Source of the DNA: Liolophura sinensis
Taxonomy: Eukaryota; Mollusca; Polyplacophora; Chitonida; Chitonidae
Reading direction: 5' to 3'
DNA: 64,000 bases
Assembly (NCBI RefSeq): GCF_032854445.1
Contig: NC_088301.1
Coordinates: forward strand, 59,968,512-60,032,511
Below are positions 14,801-27,904 of this stretch, one piece after another. Each line of letters begins with the position of its first letter. The first letter of the stretch is position 1. The notes under the pieces were generated by a model that was given only the letters and a program-made list of their open reading frames with translations, did no database searches and was not told where the DNA came from. The translations under genes were made by a program, and so were the position numbers.

Positions 14801-16930
14801 TGGGAAAATTTCATAGGCCTGGAATTGCTTTTTGAACGAGTTGGTCAAGTGACTTGAAATCTTCTCAGGAGAAAGATAGGGGGGCTGAGAATTCCACTCA
14901 CTGAAACTGCTTTTATTTAATAAATGATTCTCAATATGTGCCCTGCTGCTTTAGGACCTTATGGCCATGCAGTCCTGGAGTACTCTGAGGCTTAGCATGC
15001 CGGGCTTTGGGCCATCATAAAGATATGTATTAGAGTTATTGGCACATCTCTGGGTCTCGCTTGCTTGAGTTCTCCCTGTGAATCTTGTATCTAATGACTG
15101 GCAGATGGTTTGTGGCTGTCAGGGTCTACCTCTGGAGACAGTCCATTTAGTCTGGGGAATGGGAGGCCAGGGCAAACCCACTGCCACATACAGCCCTGCC
15201 ATTGCTACCTTAGGATAAGATTTATCTGTTCCTGTAGTAGATCTACATACGTTGGTAGAAAATCTATCATCAACCTTTTTTGTAAAGGGCTGTCAATGTG
15301 CGACTCTAGTTGACTTCATTCAAATTTGACACAGTATTAAATACTTTCTTAATGGAGCCATGAATTATGATTATTAAGAGCCAATAGTCTGAAGACACGA
15401 TTGCCAGAACAATACTTGTTGACTGTTTGAAGTCCTAAGGCTTTTCTGGAGGAAGGTGTGGGATCATACATGTATTTTGGCTCAGCTTTTCTGTCATAGG
15501 GCTAAAGAGTGCAAATTTAGTATCTAACCAGGAAAATAAAGAGTTTTTGTAATTGGTTGTTCCTGTAGCAATTACCTAAATGCCAGATAAGTTTTGAGGA
15601 CACACTTGACTGAACAAGACTATCACAGGGCCAGATCTAAATACCACAGCAGAGTCACCAAATTATTGCATGTTAGCAATTTTTTGTGCTCCCATTCAAA
15701 AAGGCATTATTGGTGTAGATGATAGTTTTGTGTGATAATGGTAGGTTTGAGGGAGATATCTGGGACATGTGGAAGCAATAGATAGCAGGGAGCATGCACA
15801 GAATGAAGAGCCCCTCACACAAGTCCTAACCCCAGGATGTTGGCTAAGGGTGTTGTAAGCATGGTGTCATGTCAGTAGAAATTATATCAAATTTTATGTC
15901 TGGCATTTGGCAAGGGCGACTTCTTCCAGCTGGACTCTTTTTTTCTGTTGTTATGAAAACAAAGCATTAATAATATTTTCTCCTGATTAAGTCACACTTC
16001 CACTACTACATGTATATTTGAATTAATGTCCTGTTTTTTGTTCTGTATTAGAATGTAGCGGAAGTCCAGAATTTGAGGACATCAATCACTCATATTTTCC
16101 CTATGAATAAATTCGATATCCTTAGAGGGTTCTTTATATTTTTTCATTCTCATCACTTCATATAATGTTACTTATACTTTTTATACTTGGGACCTTGTTT
16201 CTTGGGTTGGTCAGAAAAAAGTTTTGCTTTTTGATTTATTCAGTCCCAGTTTTGAAATGTCTCTGCAACATGTTTTGCTGCATACCGACCATATAAATAA
16301 GCTTCGATTGGCAGTATGTAGATAATTGGTGTGTATGGCAGCGGGAGACTGGTCTCTCTGGCTCTGACAGGATAGGCTCTGTTTGAAATGGCCTGATATA
16401 TGTAGCCTTAAAGGCTGAGGGTAAATCATTACCAGATTGTTGATGGATACTTGATGAACCAGTTATTAGAGGCAAAGCATAGCTGATTCTGTACTTAGCA
16501 AAAACATTTGAGTGTGTGGCATCAAGGCAAAATGAAGTTAATGTGTGTGTCATGTGTAAAAAGTAAAATATGTTTTGACATGGCTACATGTAATTGGGCG
16601 TCTGAACATTTCCGCTCACAACATTTCCACATGTGACATTGCAGGTAATCCCAAGATCATTCATTATTAAAATCCTATTTCTAATTATTCTTACTACTGA
16701 TCGTTAGGTTATATTTACATAAATAGGCAAGTACATGTAATGCATATGTGATTGGGATAAGTTCCTGCGTTTTTATTTTCATCTTCATTTTCAAATATCC
16801 AGATGCTGAAATGTAATATTCCGAAATATTTCATTTTCGAAATATCTTCTTTCTTCTTCTTGCTCTGAAATATTCCATGCTGAAATGTCATGAGCTTAAA
16901 TGCAGTCATAGGAAGATCTGTCAGCAAGCT
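8887..16930. other. Non-coding stretch, no gene recognised
   Basis: All open frames are short and lack recognisable domains or convincing splice-linked partners. The only structure I noted is a weak, diverged duplication near 13663-13830. Confidence 0.45.
13663..13830. repeat. Diverged two-copy direct repeat (about 80 bp)
   Basis: Two neighbouring segments share the order catgaaacagatattt / cacaaaacaggtattt, then a block like aacattgtcacaataatgatt. The similarity is partial and could reflect an old local duplication. Confidence 0.4.
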
Positions 16931-17020
16931 GTGGATGAGTTTTCCCAGGTTCTGCTCGGTTTCCTCCCGTCATATAAATGAAATATTCTTGTGTATGCTG
17001 TAAAACGCCAATCAAGCACT
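16931..17020 (+). repeat. SINE 3' fragment
   Basis: It matches the 3' half of the SINE at 49821-50076: a ggtttcctcc block, then gaaatattcttg, then a diverged form of the 'gtaaaac-ccaatca' tail. The tRNA-related head is absent, so this is a 5'-truncated copy. Confidence 0.7.
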
Positions 17021-17853
17021 GGTTTCAGGTGACTAGATGAATGTAAGGCCAGATAAAGAGATTTCCATAATTCAGCATCCTACATTTACATTTAAATACA
17101 TGGAAGCTATCAAAGCCAAAACAAATCTATATTGCATTGTATTTTCTTAAAAGTATAATCTACCATCATAAGTGTAAGGTACATCAACTTGTGCCAGTTT
17201 CAGGCCACTACATTAAGGAGGCATCAGTGTTTGATATGGCATCCCCTCAGATGGTGCCCTCAGATTAGCCTACAGTGACCAGTGCAGATGTGGGATACAA
17301 ACATTGACCATTGTCCCCCTGGGAAATGTGATAAGGGCTGTTATAATCAGGTGTTTACCTAGGTCAGCAGATTTCCGATTGAGTGACCAGGTTTCATCCA
17401 AGTTAGGAGACCAGACTTTTGCTTCACAAGGTCAGCTTTTGCCTGAGGAGAAACTCTATTGGCCTAGTAGCTTTCATGGTAGTCTACAGATGTTGATCAT
17501 TGTAACAATAAGGACATCACCACCTATAGGCCTTTCAGCAAATGTTTACCAGCTATTTAGACAGGCTGGTGTGTAGGTAGTTCAGACTCTCATTATTTAA
17601 CATCTATAGATATTTTTTCCACATTATTTAACATCTATTTCACAGATATTCAACTACCATCTGAACTTTTTAACATTTCAAGAAATGATAAGTAAAATAC
17701 AAAAGATCTTTAATGTTTATTGGTTTTTAGCTTTCAAATTAAATTATCATAGTTTGCATTATGCTCTGAATAAAAACGTTGATCTCATCTATGCTATGCT
17801 TACTGTTTTATGTCAGACTTAGTTCAAGGATCACATGGATTTGTCCTGGTTAA

Positions 17854-18092
17854 TACACTTGACTAACAGTACAACACAGTGCACTTGAGTAACAGTACAA
17901 CATAGTGCACTTGACTAACAGTACAACATAGTGCACTTGACTAACAGTACAACACAGTGCACTTGAGTAACAGTACAACATAGTGCACTTGACTAACAGT
18001 ACAACATAGTGCACTTGAGTAACAATACAACATAGTGCACTTGAGTAACAATACAACATAGTGCACTTGACTAACAATACAACATAGTGCGC
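17854..18092. repeat. 26-bp minisatellite, about 9 copies
   Basis: The unit starts gtgcacttgactaacagtac and recurs every 26 bp. Units differ mainly at gac/gag and at cagtac/caatac. The short - strand open frames across it are by-products of the repeat. Confidence 0.95.
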
Positions 18093-19350
18093 TTGCTGTA
18101 CATGAGCAAGTGCATGATCCAGTCCTAGGGAGGGAATGGAAGCAGCTACACCTGTTCAAAGAGATCAGTCACTTTTTGTGGCTCTAAATGGAACACTGGT
18201 AAACAGTAGGTGAAGGTGAAAATTGACTTAATTCTGGTCAAATATACAAAGACTGCGTTAAGCACTGTGAGATAATAAAGGTGTAAGCGACTGTGGTCTT
18301 ACGTTGCAGACCACACAAGTGTACATGGGGTAGTGTGGCAAATTGTGTGGGTTAGACAAGAGGCTCAGGGTTCGTTGACAAGGCAATGGACTTAGCAGGA
18401 AAATGTATATACAACATGGCCGTACTCTGATTGTAACCAGCGTAGCAGGATCAGTTAAGTACTGAAGGATGGACATTATTATATAGACTTTATGACACAT
18501 AATGTCTACCATACAGAATATTTGGTGTCAGCAAACATGGAATAGGCCTACTAGCTGTATCATGACATTGGACAAGGAGTATCTGTGTACAATACCTTCC
18601 ATTTAAGAAGCAAATGGACTTACGGTTTTCTAGGAAATATGGAAAATTTTATCTTACTGCATCTTCTTGAAATGCAAGGTGATACACACTGAGTTAATGT
18701 AACTTACACACTTAATTTATTTATATGTATATAAGAAACAATGTTTATGTGTGTACATGTTTTGTATAGTGCTTTGTTTAATTGTGCTTCTATGAACTAA
18801 ATGGATTAGATTTTAAGAATCACCTCAATTAGATTGCCTAAAGCCATACTAAAACATTTTAGAATACCAGGAAGGGTAAAAATGATGCGTAGGGAGGGAT
18901 ATCTTGGAAGCAGGCTCAAGCAGTCCGTACTGGTGTGAAGTCATCATGGTCAAGCAGGTGTACAGGTGTTTGCCGTTCAGCCTATGGGAACTGATGACTT
19001 TGGCAGCAGCCATTAAACATCCATTCAGACTGATAAATGGGGGACAGGTTGTTTGACAGACCTCTAGCATACATGTACTCTTGTACAGATGGTATTGGTC
19101 AGAGATATTGTAGCTTCTGCACCATGCAATCAGCTTACACCAGGCCTTTTGCTCTCTGGTGTGTATGTTATCTAGTTTGATTTGGCAACCATTCTAAATC
19201 CACAGACCTACAATCACACTGATCATCTTCCCACTTTTCCATGGAGAAAGTTGGGTTTCAAGTGAACAAGTGTAATATATGCCCATTAAAGGCATACATG
19301 TGCTTTTAAAAAAGTTTATCCCTGAAAACGATGTTTTTCTTTAAGTCAAT
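18093..19350. other. Non-coding stretch
   Basis: No gene or defined repeat is recognised. Short open frames occur on both strands without domain signatures. Confidence 0.45.
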
Positions 19351-19716
19351 CTACAAACTGCAAACAAGAGCAAGGGCTATTTTTTCACTCAATGGGGAGA
19401 AATCCCTGCAATTCTCATTAAAACCCATGATCCCTTCATACTGACCATAGTGCACTTGTACTTCATTAATCCACAGCCATTGACTATCATATCTGTTTTT
19501 TGTTTTTGTCCTAATAAAGGGAGTTCCAGCTGGCAATGATGAAGATATTTTAACAAAAGCTCTTCCATCTTGACAGATGCAATGATAATCTGTCCACCTC
19601 TTCCCTCGTCCTGCCCCTAGTCCTCTTGTCACCATGGGAACCTCTGGGTGGGCCAGAACCAGAGTGCCATTGGAGAAACCCCAAAGGGATCCATCATGCA
19701 GGATAACCAGCTTGTT
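19351..19716 (-). CDS. Possible coding fragment of unknown identity
   Basis: On the - strand the frame is open for about 121 codons between stops at 19717-19719 and 19351-19353, with an internal ATG at 19635. The translation has a balanced, protein-like composition (for example LVILHDGSLWGFSNGTLVL, then a Trp/Tyr-containing stretch RWTDYHCICQDGR), unlike the low-complexity frames elsewhere. I do not recognise a family. It could be an isolated exon, a transposon fragment or a chance frame. There is no clear acceptor or donor and no partner exon, so the call is weak. Confidence 0.2.
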   Translation of the reverse strand, partial: NKLVILHDGSLWGFSNGTLVLAHPEVPMVTRGLGAGRGKRWTDYHCICQDGRAFVKISSSLPAGTPFIRTKTKNRYDSQWLWINEVQVHYGQYEGIMGFNENCRDFSPLSEKIALALVCSL

Positions 19717-20163
19717 TCAAGCAATATTGCCAGTAATTGCTTGGCTAAATCTATCAACACTGTTCCCTAAACACTTGGGTTTCAAAGGCAAACTGTTGAC
19801 AAGGTCCAATAGTGGTTTCTTGTTAAAGCAACAATTGATGAGAAATGCATAACTTTAGCCTAGTTAGAAAACTCATCTTTTCCATCTTTCATTGTAAGAC
19901 TGTGAGAAGATTTTGTGGATGGAAAAGAAGTGTTCCTTTAGGAGATTGATGAAGATGGTATCCAAAGACATTGCCTTCATGACCACAATGATGTGTCTAA
20001 CTACTGTGTTCAGGAAAAGTCACACAACCATATGGCACAAGAAGAAATACAAAAATACTTCTGAATGGAACAATACATGTCCACAAGTATATGATCAGGC
20101 TTCAAGTTTATTACTGGAAACACCCATTCTTCTACAATAAAACAATGATTTAATTTCTGGAAA

Positions 20164-20166
<3 letters not shown>

Positions 20167-20227
<61 letters not shown>

Positions 20228-20233
20228 TAGATA
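20167..20233. repeat. (AT)n microsatellite with GATA tail
   Basis: About 58 bp of uninterrupted AT dinucleotides is followed by three agat/atag units. The tract is likely length-variable between individuals. Confidence 0.95.
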
Positions 20234-23200
20234 GCTATCATACTGATTCCAGCTCAGCAGATAACGGTCACTGAATGGTGGGCTCAGACCTCCCTCAGAA
20301 ATTGGTAAGTGTGTGAAAGGAAATCAAGCCCACAGTCCAGACAAGAATGTCGGCAATTCAATACAGATCTCCTCCTCTCCTCTATCAGGAGGTATTTTTC
20401 TCTGTTTGTTTCTTGCCCTATCTTGATGATGCCTTGCCAGTGCACTGCCATGAGCTGATATACAAATTTGTTTTCTCTAGAACTGTCAACAGGCCCATTA
20501 AGGGGCTCTCAATCACTCCCAATGCGAGCAAAGACTACAGCCCAAGGCTCACCAGCCATAGATACGAGCATGTTGTAGTAGATATGATAACAAATATCCC
20601 AGAAAAGATTTGCAAAAGCGTTCATGTTTTGAGTGAGGACAGGCTCAAAGCAAACTTATATCACATACCTGTTTGTGGAAGGTAGGCCTGACCTTCAAAG
20701 CGGCTCCGTTAACAAAGTGGGAACAGTTTATCATGCGTACATGCAGTTGACTGCACTGGTATAGTTTCATTTTTGCGCTTATACCAATCTTCAGAGTTTT
20801 GTTGACTGTGTGCAGTAAATACATTAACTTGCATTTGGACAGTCTAATTTTCTTGTGGCTGTTTCAGCAGGTGAGAATTTTGCACGTGTATTTAGCGAAC
20901 AACATGATGTAAGGTAGTGGTATCATATGAGGGCACCCTGAAATTCTTGCAGCTTCAACCAATGATATATGAAAAGGGCAGTTTTGCAGCACAAGAGAAA
21001 TTTGATTCTGCATGTTCCTAATGCATCTATTTTTGATCTGTTCTGTTCTCTCTGTTGTGGAGAGTGTCCTCTTCCTCTCTGAGCTCTTCTCTAGCCCATC
21101 ATCCTACAGATAAGGCAAGGCTATGAGGAGGAGTTGATGGTGAAATAGTTACACTTAGATGGTCTACAGGAAGACATGGTGTTTACACAACTGTAAACTG
21201 AGCAGATGGAAGCTCTTCCTGACCTCAGAAGAAGTTAAGTCTCCAAGTGGGCAAGGATGTGCCAAAGATTAGTTTAATGTAACTGACCTGAGGTCAGGTG
21301 TTGTCTCCTTTTGTGGTTTTGCATTCCTTTGCCACCAGGAGACTTTCATTGACTCTTGTGAGTTTTTATCTCTTCTTGCTGTCAGATAGCACATTTTGAC
21401 CAGCAGAGATAAGGCAAAGCTGAAGGGGTTGCACAATCTCATCTGTTTTCTACCCCATCCCCTACAGTTTCTGTTCCATTACATAAGATTGTCAGTGTCT
21501 CTGCAGGGGCTATTAATGCCAACAATTTGTGACAGTGGGAAGGGCTGTAATCAGCATCATCGCCCTGTGGCAAGTATTATACCTTATCATAATAACGTGA
21601 GTTTTACGTTTGTCACATGACATTATGATTGAGGACATTACAGGCATTTACTCTTGGACACACAACTCATGAGGGTTTGGTGCATGTGGGCTAGTTTCAG
21701 ACAGCCATGCCACCCAGAGAGCAAGCAGCTGTCTACATGTAACTTTATGGATAAAAATTATTTTCAGGTCTCTTTAAAATGTGATATTCTATTGCACTAT
21801 AGTCAGTAGAAGACTTCAAATAGTGCAATACACGAGTATGTATGGGGACTGAATAGATTAAGCAAATGCACCATTATGTATCAGAAGGATGCGAAGCATC
21901 TCAACAATATTTTTGTAATATTGTTGATGTTTACTTTTGATCTTTGATTGTGGGTGCACATAAGGACTAAGGATTTTATCAGGCATATTCATTTAATGGT
22001 GCCCTTTGAAATTAACACACTTTGCTAACCTGCCCTTGAACATACATGTACTTTTATCAAGGGTTTGGAGATGTCTCCTTCAGTGTGTTATCTCTTATCT
22101 GGGATGTACAGTGTCATTAGAGGAAGCCCAGGCACAACCTGTGAGGGCTTGGTCTAACTCTTCAGCAGGAATCCGGGAGTTGTATCTCTGCATCTCATCA
22201 CCCCGATGTTACCCAGAGACCATGTCTCTTTGTAGTCAGGCTTTAGGTACATGTATAGTCTTAATTCATATGAAATTAGCATGGATTCAAGAGGGAAGGC
22301 TCTGTTGGTTCTCAGAAGGAAACAGGCGAGACAGATACCCCGGCTGTCGGCAGCTCTTAAAGACACTAGCCAGAATGTGACTTGTCCAAATGGATCCTAG
22401 CCATATTCGGTTTCCCCTCTCCCAGCGTTGGCAGCAACTCATCCCACCACCACTCAGAGCTCAGTCCTATGAATTAGTTCTCTCCTGCATAGCTATACCC
22501 CTTTCCAGATTGCTCTCAGTGGCATTTGTTGGTCTGTACAGTTAATTCCTGGTAATGGAGGTACAAACAGCGTGTGCTCAGTCACACCACAACACTGTCC
22601 ACGGATCTTGTGACTTTATAGAGAACCACCACTATGCTTGATACCTTTGTCAAATAAGCTGGACCTTTTTTTGCTTGGGAGAAATTTATTTCTTTGATTG
22701 CCAGGATGGTGGCTAGAAATCAGCAGTCTAAAGGTGAGATTTTCACCAAGTTTTTTTTTCTCATTTCTAAATATATATTTCTTGTGGTTTATTTTTGATA
22801 ACTTTGTGTGTGTTGAATATGTTATGGTTCCATATTACTATTGCTTTTTTATATACTTCTTATAACTCTGTTTACTAGTATAACAAATTCGGGAGAGAAT
22901 GTTTTATTACAGCATTCAATGTAAAATTTGAATCGTTTAACTGCAGCATTAATTTACTTGTGTTTTACCTCTGATTTTACTTTCTGCAAGCTGTGTTATT
23001 TTACACCATCATAAATCTACTACTTGTGTTTTTGCCCCTCTTGTTTGTGTTTCCTTTTGCTGAAGTGAGTTAGCAACATTGTTGTTTTGTCTATCAGAGA
23101 TGCTCTTTTTGACAGACTGCTGCATTATCAGCATTCAATGTGTGGGTATACAAGATGGCAAAGTTCAGTTTATGCTCAGTTGATGATGCCTTATCTCAGT

Positions 23201-26200
23201 ATCTTGGGCTTTTATTTGTTCAACACATGTTAACATTTGCTTAATAGGCCAGCTTTGTTGTTCAAAGTGCTAGTGATGCGCCCTCCATATTATTTACTAG
23301 TAGAAGTGATGTGAGTTGTGTGTCAGCTAGTCTGCAGCTGATGGAACCTCTGCATGCGCTGCATGTAGGTAGGTTTGGCAGGCAGATGGGCATGGGCAAG
23401 TGTGTGTACCACTTAAAGGGGTTATGAATAAAAATGCATTTGTACAAGTGTGTGCTGTTAACAGTTGGTGTGTAAATGCAGCAACTATAAGACGACAAAA
23501 CTTGGTGCAAAATAGAAAATGATATTGTTATGTATTAATTTTTCATCAGCATATTCGAGTTGGAAAGACTGGAGTAGACTGATGGTAATACTAGCAGCTT
23601 AATCATTGGCATGGTTAAATGTTATAGGTAGGATTCAGGTAGTTGAAACATCTACAATTGTCAGACATCAAGTGAAACAAGTCTGCAACCAGACTGTAAT
23701 TTTTAGGAAGTTAGGAAACAAATGCAATGTTTTGTAACACTCTAGTGTAGTATTTCATTGGGTACCTTTTCATGGTTTCCTTGTGAGGCTAAAGGTTGAA
23801 ACAATGTAATATTTGAGGGCTTTACTATGTCATAATTCTGTATTTATTTGTAACAGAGTAGAGAGAAGCATTAATCATAGTTTAACAATTATCTGTAGAA
23901 AAACCCTGATGGTGTAATGGACTTAAAACAAGTAGAAAGATGTTGAGGAATGTTGATTGCTTTGACTGTGCTTACCTGTTCTTGGCCTGTAACTGCTTAG
24001 GTGCCAGCAGGTGGCAGGTAGATTGTGCCAGGAATGGTGGGAGATAATGTGTAAGCTATGTTCAACCACAGACAGTAATTATGTAACTCCGCCAGATGTC
24101 AGAGCATACACCCAGAGGTGAAACGTAATTTATGAAAAGTTAAGGGCAGGGATTATAGGAGGATCTAATTGTCCACCTGAGTAACAAAGTAGCAGGAATC
24201 GGTAGCAAGGTTTAGTCTGATAATGAACTCATCTGGCACATATCAACACCTTTACTTTTCTTTACACAAGCCTGATTCCCTCCCTCTGTAAAATCTGATG
24301 TTTCCCAGATGGCCATATAATTGCCTGCAAAATGGTGGGAAAAAAGCCTCACACAAAATGCTGATAGATCAGTTAAATAAAATACAAATGATTTGCATGT
24401 TACTGGGACAACAGGACAGGTCTGTAGGTTTAGTGTTATATATATTACTGTGGGAACAAACTTTGATTGACCAAATTCATCATGCTGGTTATTTGCATGA
24501 AAGCCAGATGTAGACATTTTCATATAAATTGTGTACGCTTAATATCCACATTGACTATTCAGTCAGCCTGCCACTGTTAGTGTGTCAGGAAACAAAAGCG
24601 ATAAATATTCAAGTATTGTGGCCACCCCTGTCTTTCCTGCTCTCAAACAGGTTATATGTTAATCAGTGCTGAAACGAAGGAGCCCTGTTAAACACTGCCC
24701 ACCTAAATGGTGAAACGAACCTATAGCATTGACCAGAAAAAAAAGCTTACAGCCCAATCTGAATGTTGTATTTTTACCCAGAAAACCTAAAAGGAATCTC
24801 ACTAATGTTGCTATTTTCATGGCCCACATTCCTGTTCTGTTAATACTGATTTGTGGGAAGCTCTGTTATTCCAACTCCTTGTCAGGGCCCTACCATTTTA
24901 CATGAGTGAAAGAAAAGCTACTGGAAAGCCCCTGTGCTGTTCCAATGGTTTTGTAAAACAAAGGTAATATTTTATGCCAAAATATCTGCATTAAAATGAC
25001 TTGTCATTGTGATCCTGAGTTTAAAACCAACTTTTATTTCTGCTGACGTTTCTGGATCAGTTTCATTAGCACTGAAAAGAAATTATGAAAAAGTGCTTAG
25101 AAAAGAAACTTTTCAGCATTTTGTGGGTTTGTGTATAAATGAGTTATCTGAAATACAATTATCATAATGTTGATATCTACGTAGTTCAGCATTTAAGTCA
25201 AACATTTTACTCTTATAACTTAGTTGAAGTATTTCGATGGGAAAAGAAATTGTTGTTTTGAGAATAACCATATGTTTGAAATCTCCTGTATATAACAAAA
25301 CCCAGTTCAAATATTTAGCACAAAATTTAATCTACTCTTAGACTTGCACAGAACTTTGGAGCTCAGTGAAACAAACTGTGAAGGAGACTCTCTCAGCTGA
25401 ATCTTTCAGATCTGGACATTTTGGAAATGGTACTGTTAAGCAGTATTATGCGTTGTTTTCTTATGACATCACATACTAGTATTGTACTCAAAACATCATG
25501 TGATAGGAAATCATATGATACAAAGAATTTAATTGTTTCCCTCAGAGCTGCATGAGTAAACTGAAATCTTCAACCATTGCCAGATTATAAAGTGCAGTGT
25601 ATTGTTAGAGATTTATTATATATTGCTCAGGTGTTCTGTGCAGTTTGCTATTCTGCTCAATGTATGTAAAACATAGCAGGACACCAAGAGCCTTTTCAAA
25701 ACCAGAAACAGCTCAGAGTTTTGTGCGTTTCACTTGATGCTGAGTAAACACAGTTAGATTTGATTGGGTGCTTGTACAGAGCCACTGGTGGCTGCATGTC
25801 TCGTTTATTGACTGATGGGGTAGAGAAGATAAGTGTGACATGGCTTTATGTGTAACACAGGAGTGACATCCAACTTCTATGAGTGAATTTCCATCTTTTA
25901 GGTCAGGCTAATGTACAGTTGCAAATACTTAGTCCTTTCAGCAGCACTCTCTCTCATTTTGAGCAAGAAAGAGGCTTTTTATTGGAATTTTAATGGAAAT
26001 CCAGGAGAGTTTCTCTGTATGTGTACTTCATTCTGATATAGTAAACTATCCCAGCACTGTTAGATGTCTGCAGGATGACTGACCTTTTCAGAGTGTTGTT
26101 GGCTGAAATGTTATCATTCGTCGTGTGCTTATACATGTGCATGTAGTCTTACTGACTTAACATGGATATTTGCGCACTGCATGGCTGTAATTTGTCATGA

Positions 26201-27904
26201 GGATCAGAATGATACTAGCTTGAAGCTGATTGATCTGATGACAAATTGCCTTACCAGTGAAAGTCAAAAAGAGATTTTATTGAAGGACAATGTTGAGAAG
26301 TGAACTCCTAAATAGTGTGTTGATTTGATTCTTGGTGTTCTTCATTCTGTGCAGTTCTTATAATAGTGACCTGTGCCTATGTCATAAGAGCTGCCAGCGT
26401 ATAATGGGCACATGGGAAGGCGGTTTGTCTGTGTAATGGGCACATGTGAAGGCACTTTGTCTGTATAATGGGCACATGTGAAGGTACTTGGTCTGTATTT
26501 ATCGTCTGTGGGGGTATATATTCCATGTTGCTAGCAAATGCCTGGGGGCAACTATTGTTCTGCAGATGTGGCCCTTAAGTCTGACTAAACTCTAATAGTG
26601 TAAGCAGGAAAATGTAAAAACACCTAAAACAGACATCTGTCATCTTCTATAAAATAAATAGCATAAAATCCCTGTGTTTGTTTTGTAGCAGCACTGTGAT
26701 ATTTTGAGGGGCTGAAGTTATGCCTGAACTGTGCCATGTCAGCCTCTGTCACTTTCTCGATTCCACTGGTATCTGTTCTTCCAATACAAGTATAGTGTAT
26801 ACTTTTTGGTACTGCACACCCAGTTGAACAGCTAATATGTGTGCTGTTAATACGAATCCAGCACATTTAGAATGGCAGTTGCTCGTAAGTATCATTGAAT
26901 GGGAATGAACTACTTTTACTGAATGCATCTCTTAAAGTGTTTGTAAATGTACATCCAGTAAAAAGGTTGGAATTTAAAGCAGTAAGTAGAAAAAAATTTG
27001 ATGTGAACACTTTTGTCAGCTCTTAATCATTGGGACAGCAGAATGAAAGTTACGGTAAACATATCTTACTGAGATTAATCACCTTACAGTAACCACTGGG
27101 TGTTGACCCACTCATATCTGAACAGCAATGACAGGAACTCTCTTTCACCCTAAGTTCTCTTATGCTGATGTGTGATTTTATTTATTGCTTGTATATTTAA
27201 TATTATTCACTGCAAAGAATTACAGTTATGAGGGGCTTGACTTTTCATATTTTATAATGGTATGAAGAAGTTACTGATTTTCTACAGTATTTTATATGAG
27301 AGCTATTGTATGCTAAGTAGCATTTTAACATTTTTAAAGTGATACTTAAATTTTCGAAGACAAACACCATCATTGTTTATGAAATATTCTTCAGAAATAA
27401 ATCCCAAGGAAATAAAAAAAAATGTTAGGGGCACACAGATAATTTTAACAGTGGAAAGGAACATGGCAAAAAAGGAAGATTAAAAAGTTGTAGAATGCCT
27501 AGCGACCTTCATGTGATACCCGTGTCAGGGAATCCGTCTTGATGAGCATGACACAACCCAGTTTGTAATGGTATTTTGACGTCCTGAGCATCATGGGAGT
27601 TAGCAGCCGGTAGTGGTTGTGCCAGTCTGGTGAGGGTTGGAGTGGGTAAATGTCACAGGAATTGTACATATGCCTACCAGTGTAAAGGGCAGATTCTTGG
27701 GCACCTTTCTTTATCACAGAGATTGCTGGGCAGTAAATAATGGCACTGAGTTGAATGAAAGCTGACGTTTAGTGGAATTGTTTTGGAGAACACCCAATAC
27801 CATATTCATGTCATAATAATGGGCGTAGTCTGCCGGGCACACCCACTGACAACTAGAAGTGACTTGTGAAGAGTTTTTAAGCTGTAATAAAAACAAAAAT
27901 ATAA
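20234..27904. other. Non-coding stretch, no gene recognised
   Basis: No gene is recognised. An ATG with a good context at 22706 opens ten codons that end at a gtgaga donor (22734) in the right phase to join the Shisa exon at 32836, but it encodes no signal peptide and I do not call it. A three-copy 32-bp repeat lies at 26401-26497. Confidence 0.4.
26401..26497. repeat. 32-bp direct repeat, three copies
   Basis: The block taatgggcacatg recurs at 26402, 26434 and 26466, each followed by a related gaaggc...tgtctgt sequence. Confidence 0.9.

Noticed and set aside
22706-22733. Candidate first exon of Shisa gene 1 (good ATG context, phase-1 donor)
   Set aside because: The ten encoded residues are hydrophilic and give no signal peptide, which a Shisa protein needs.
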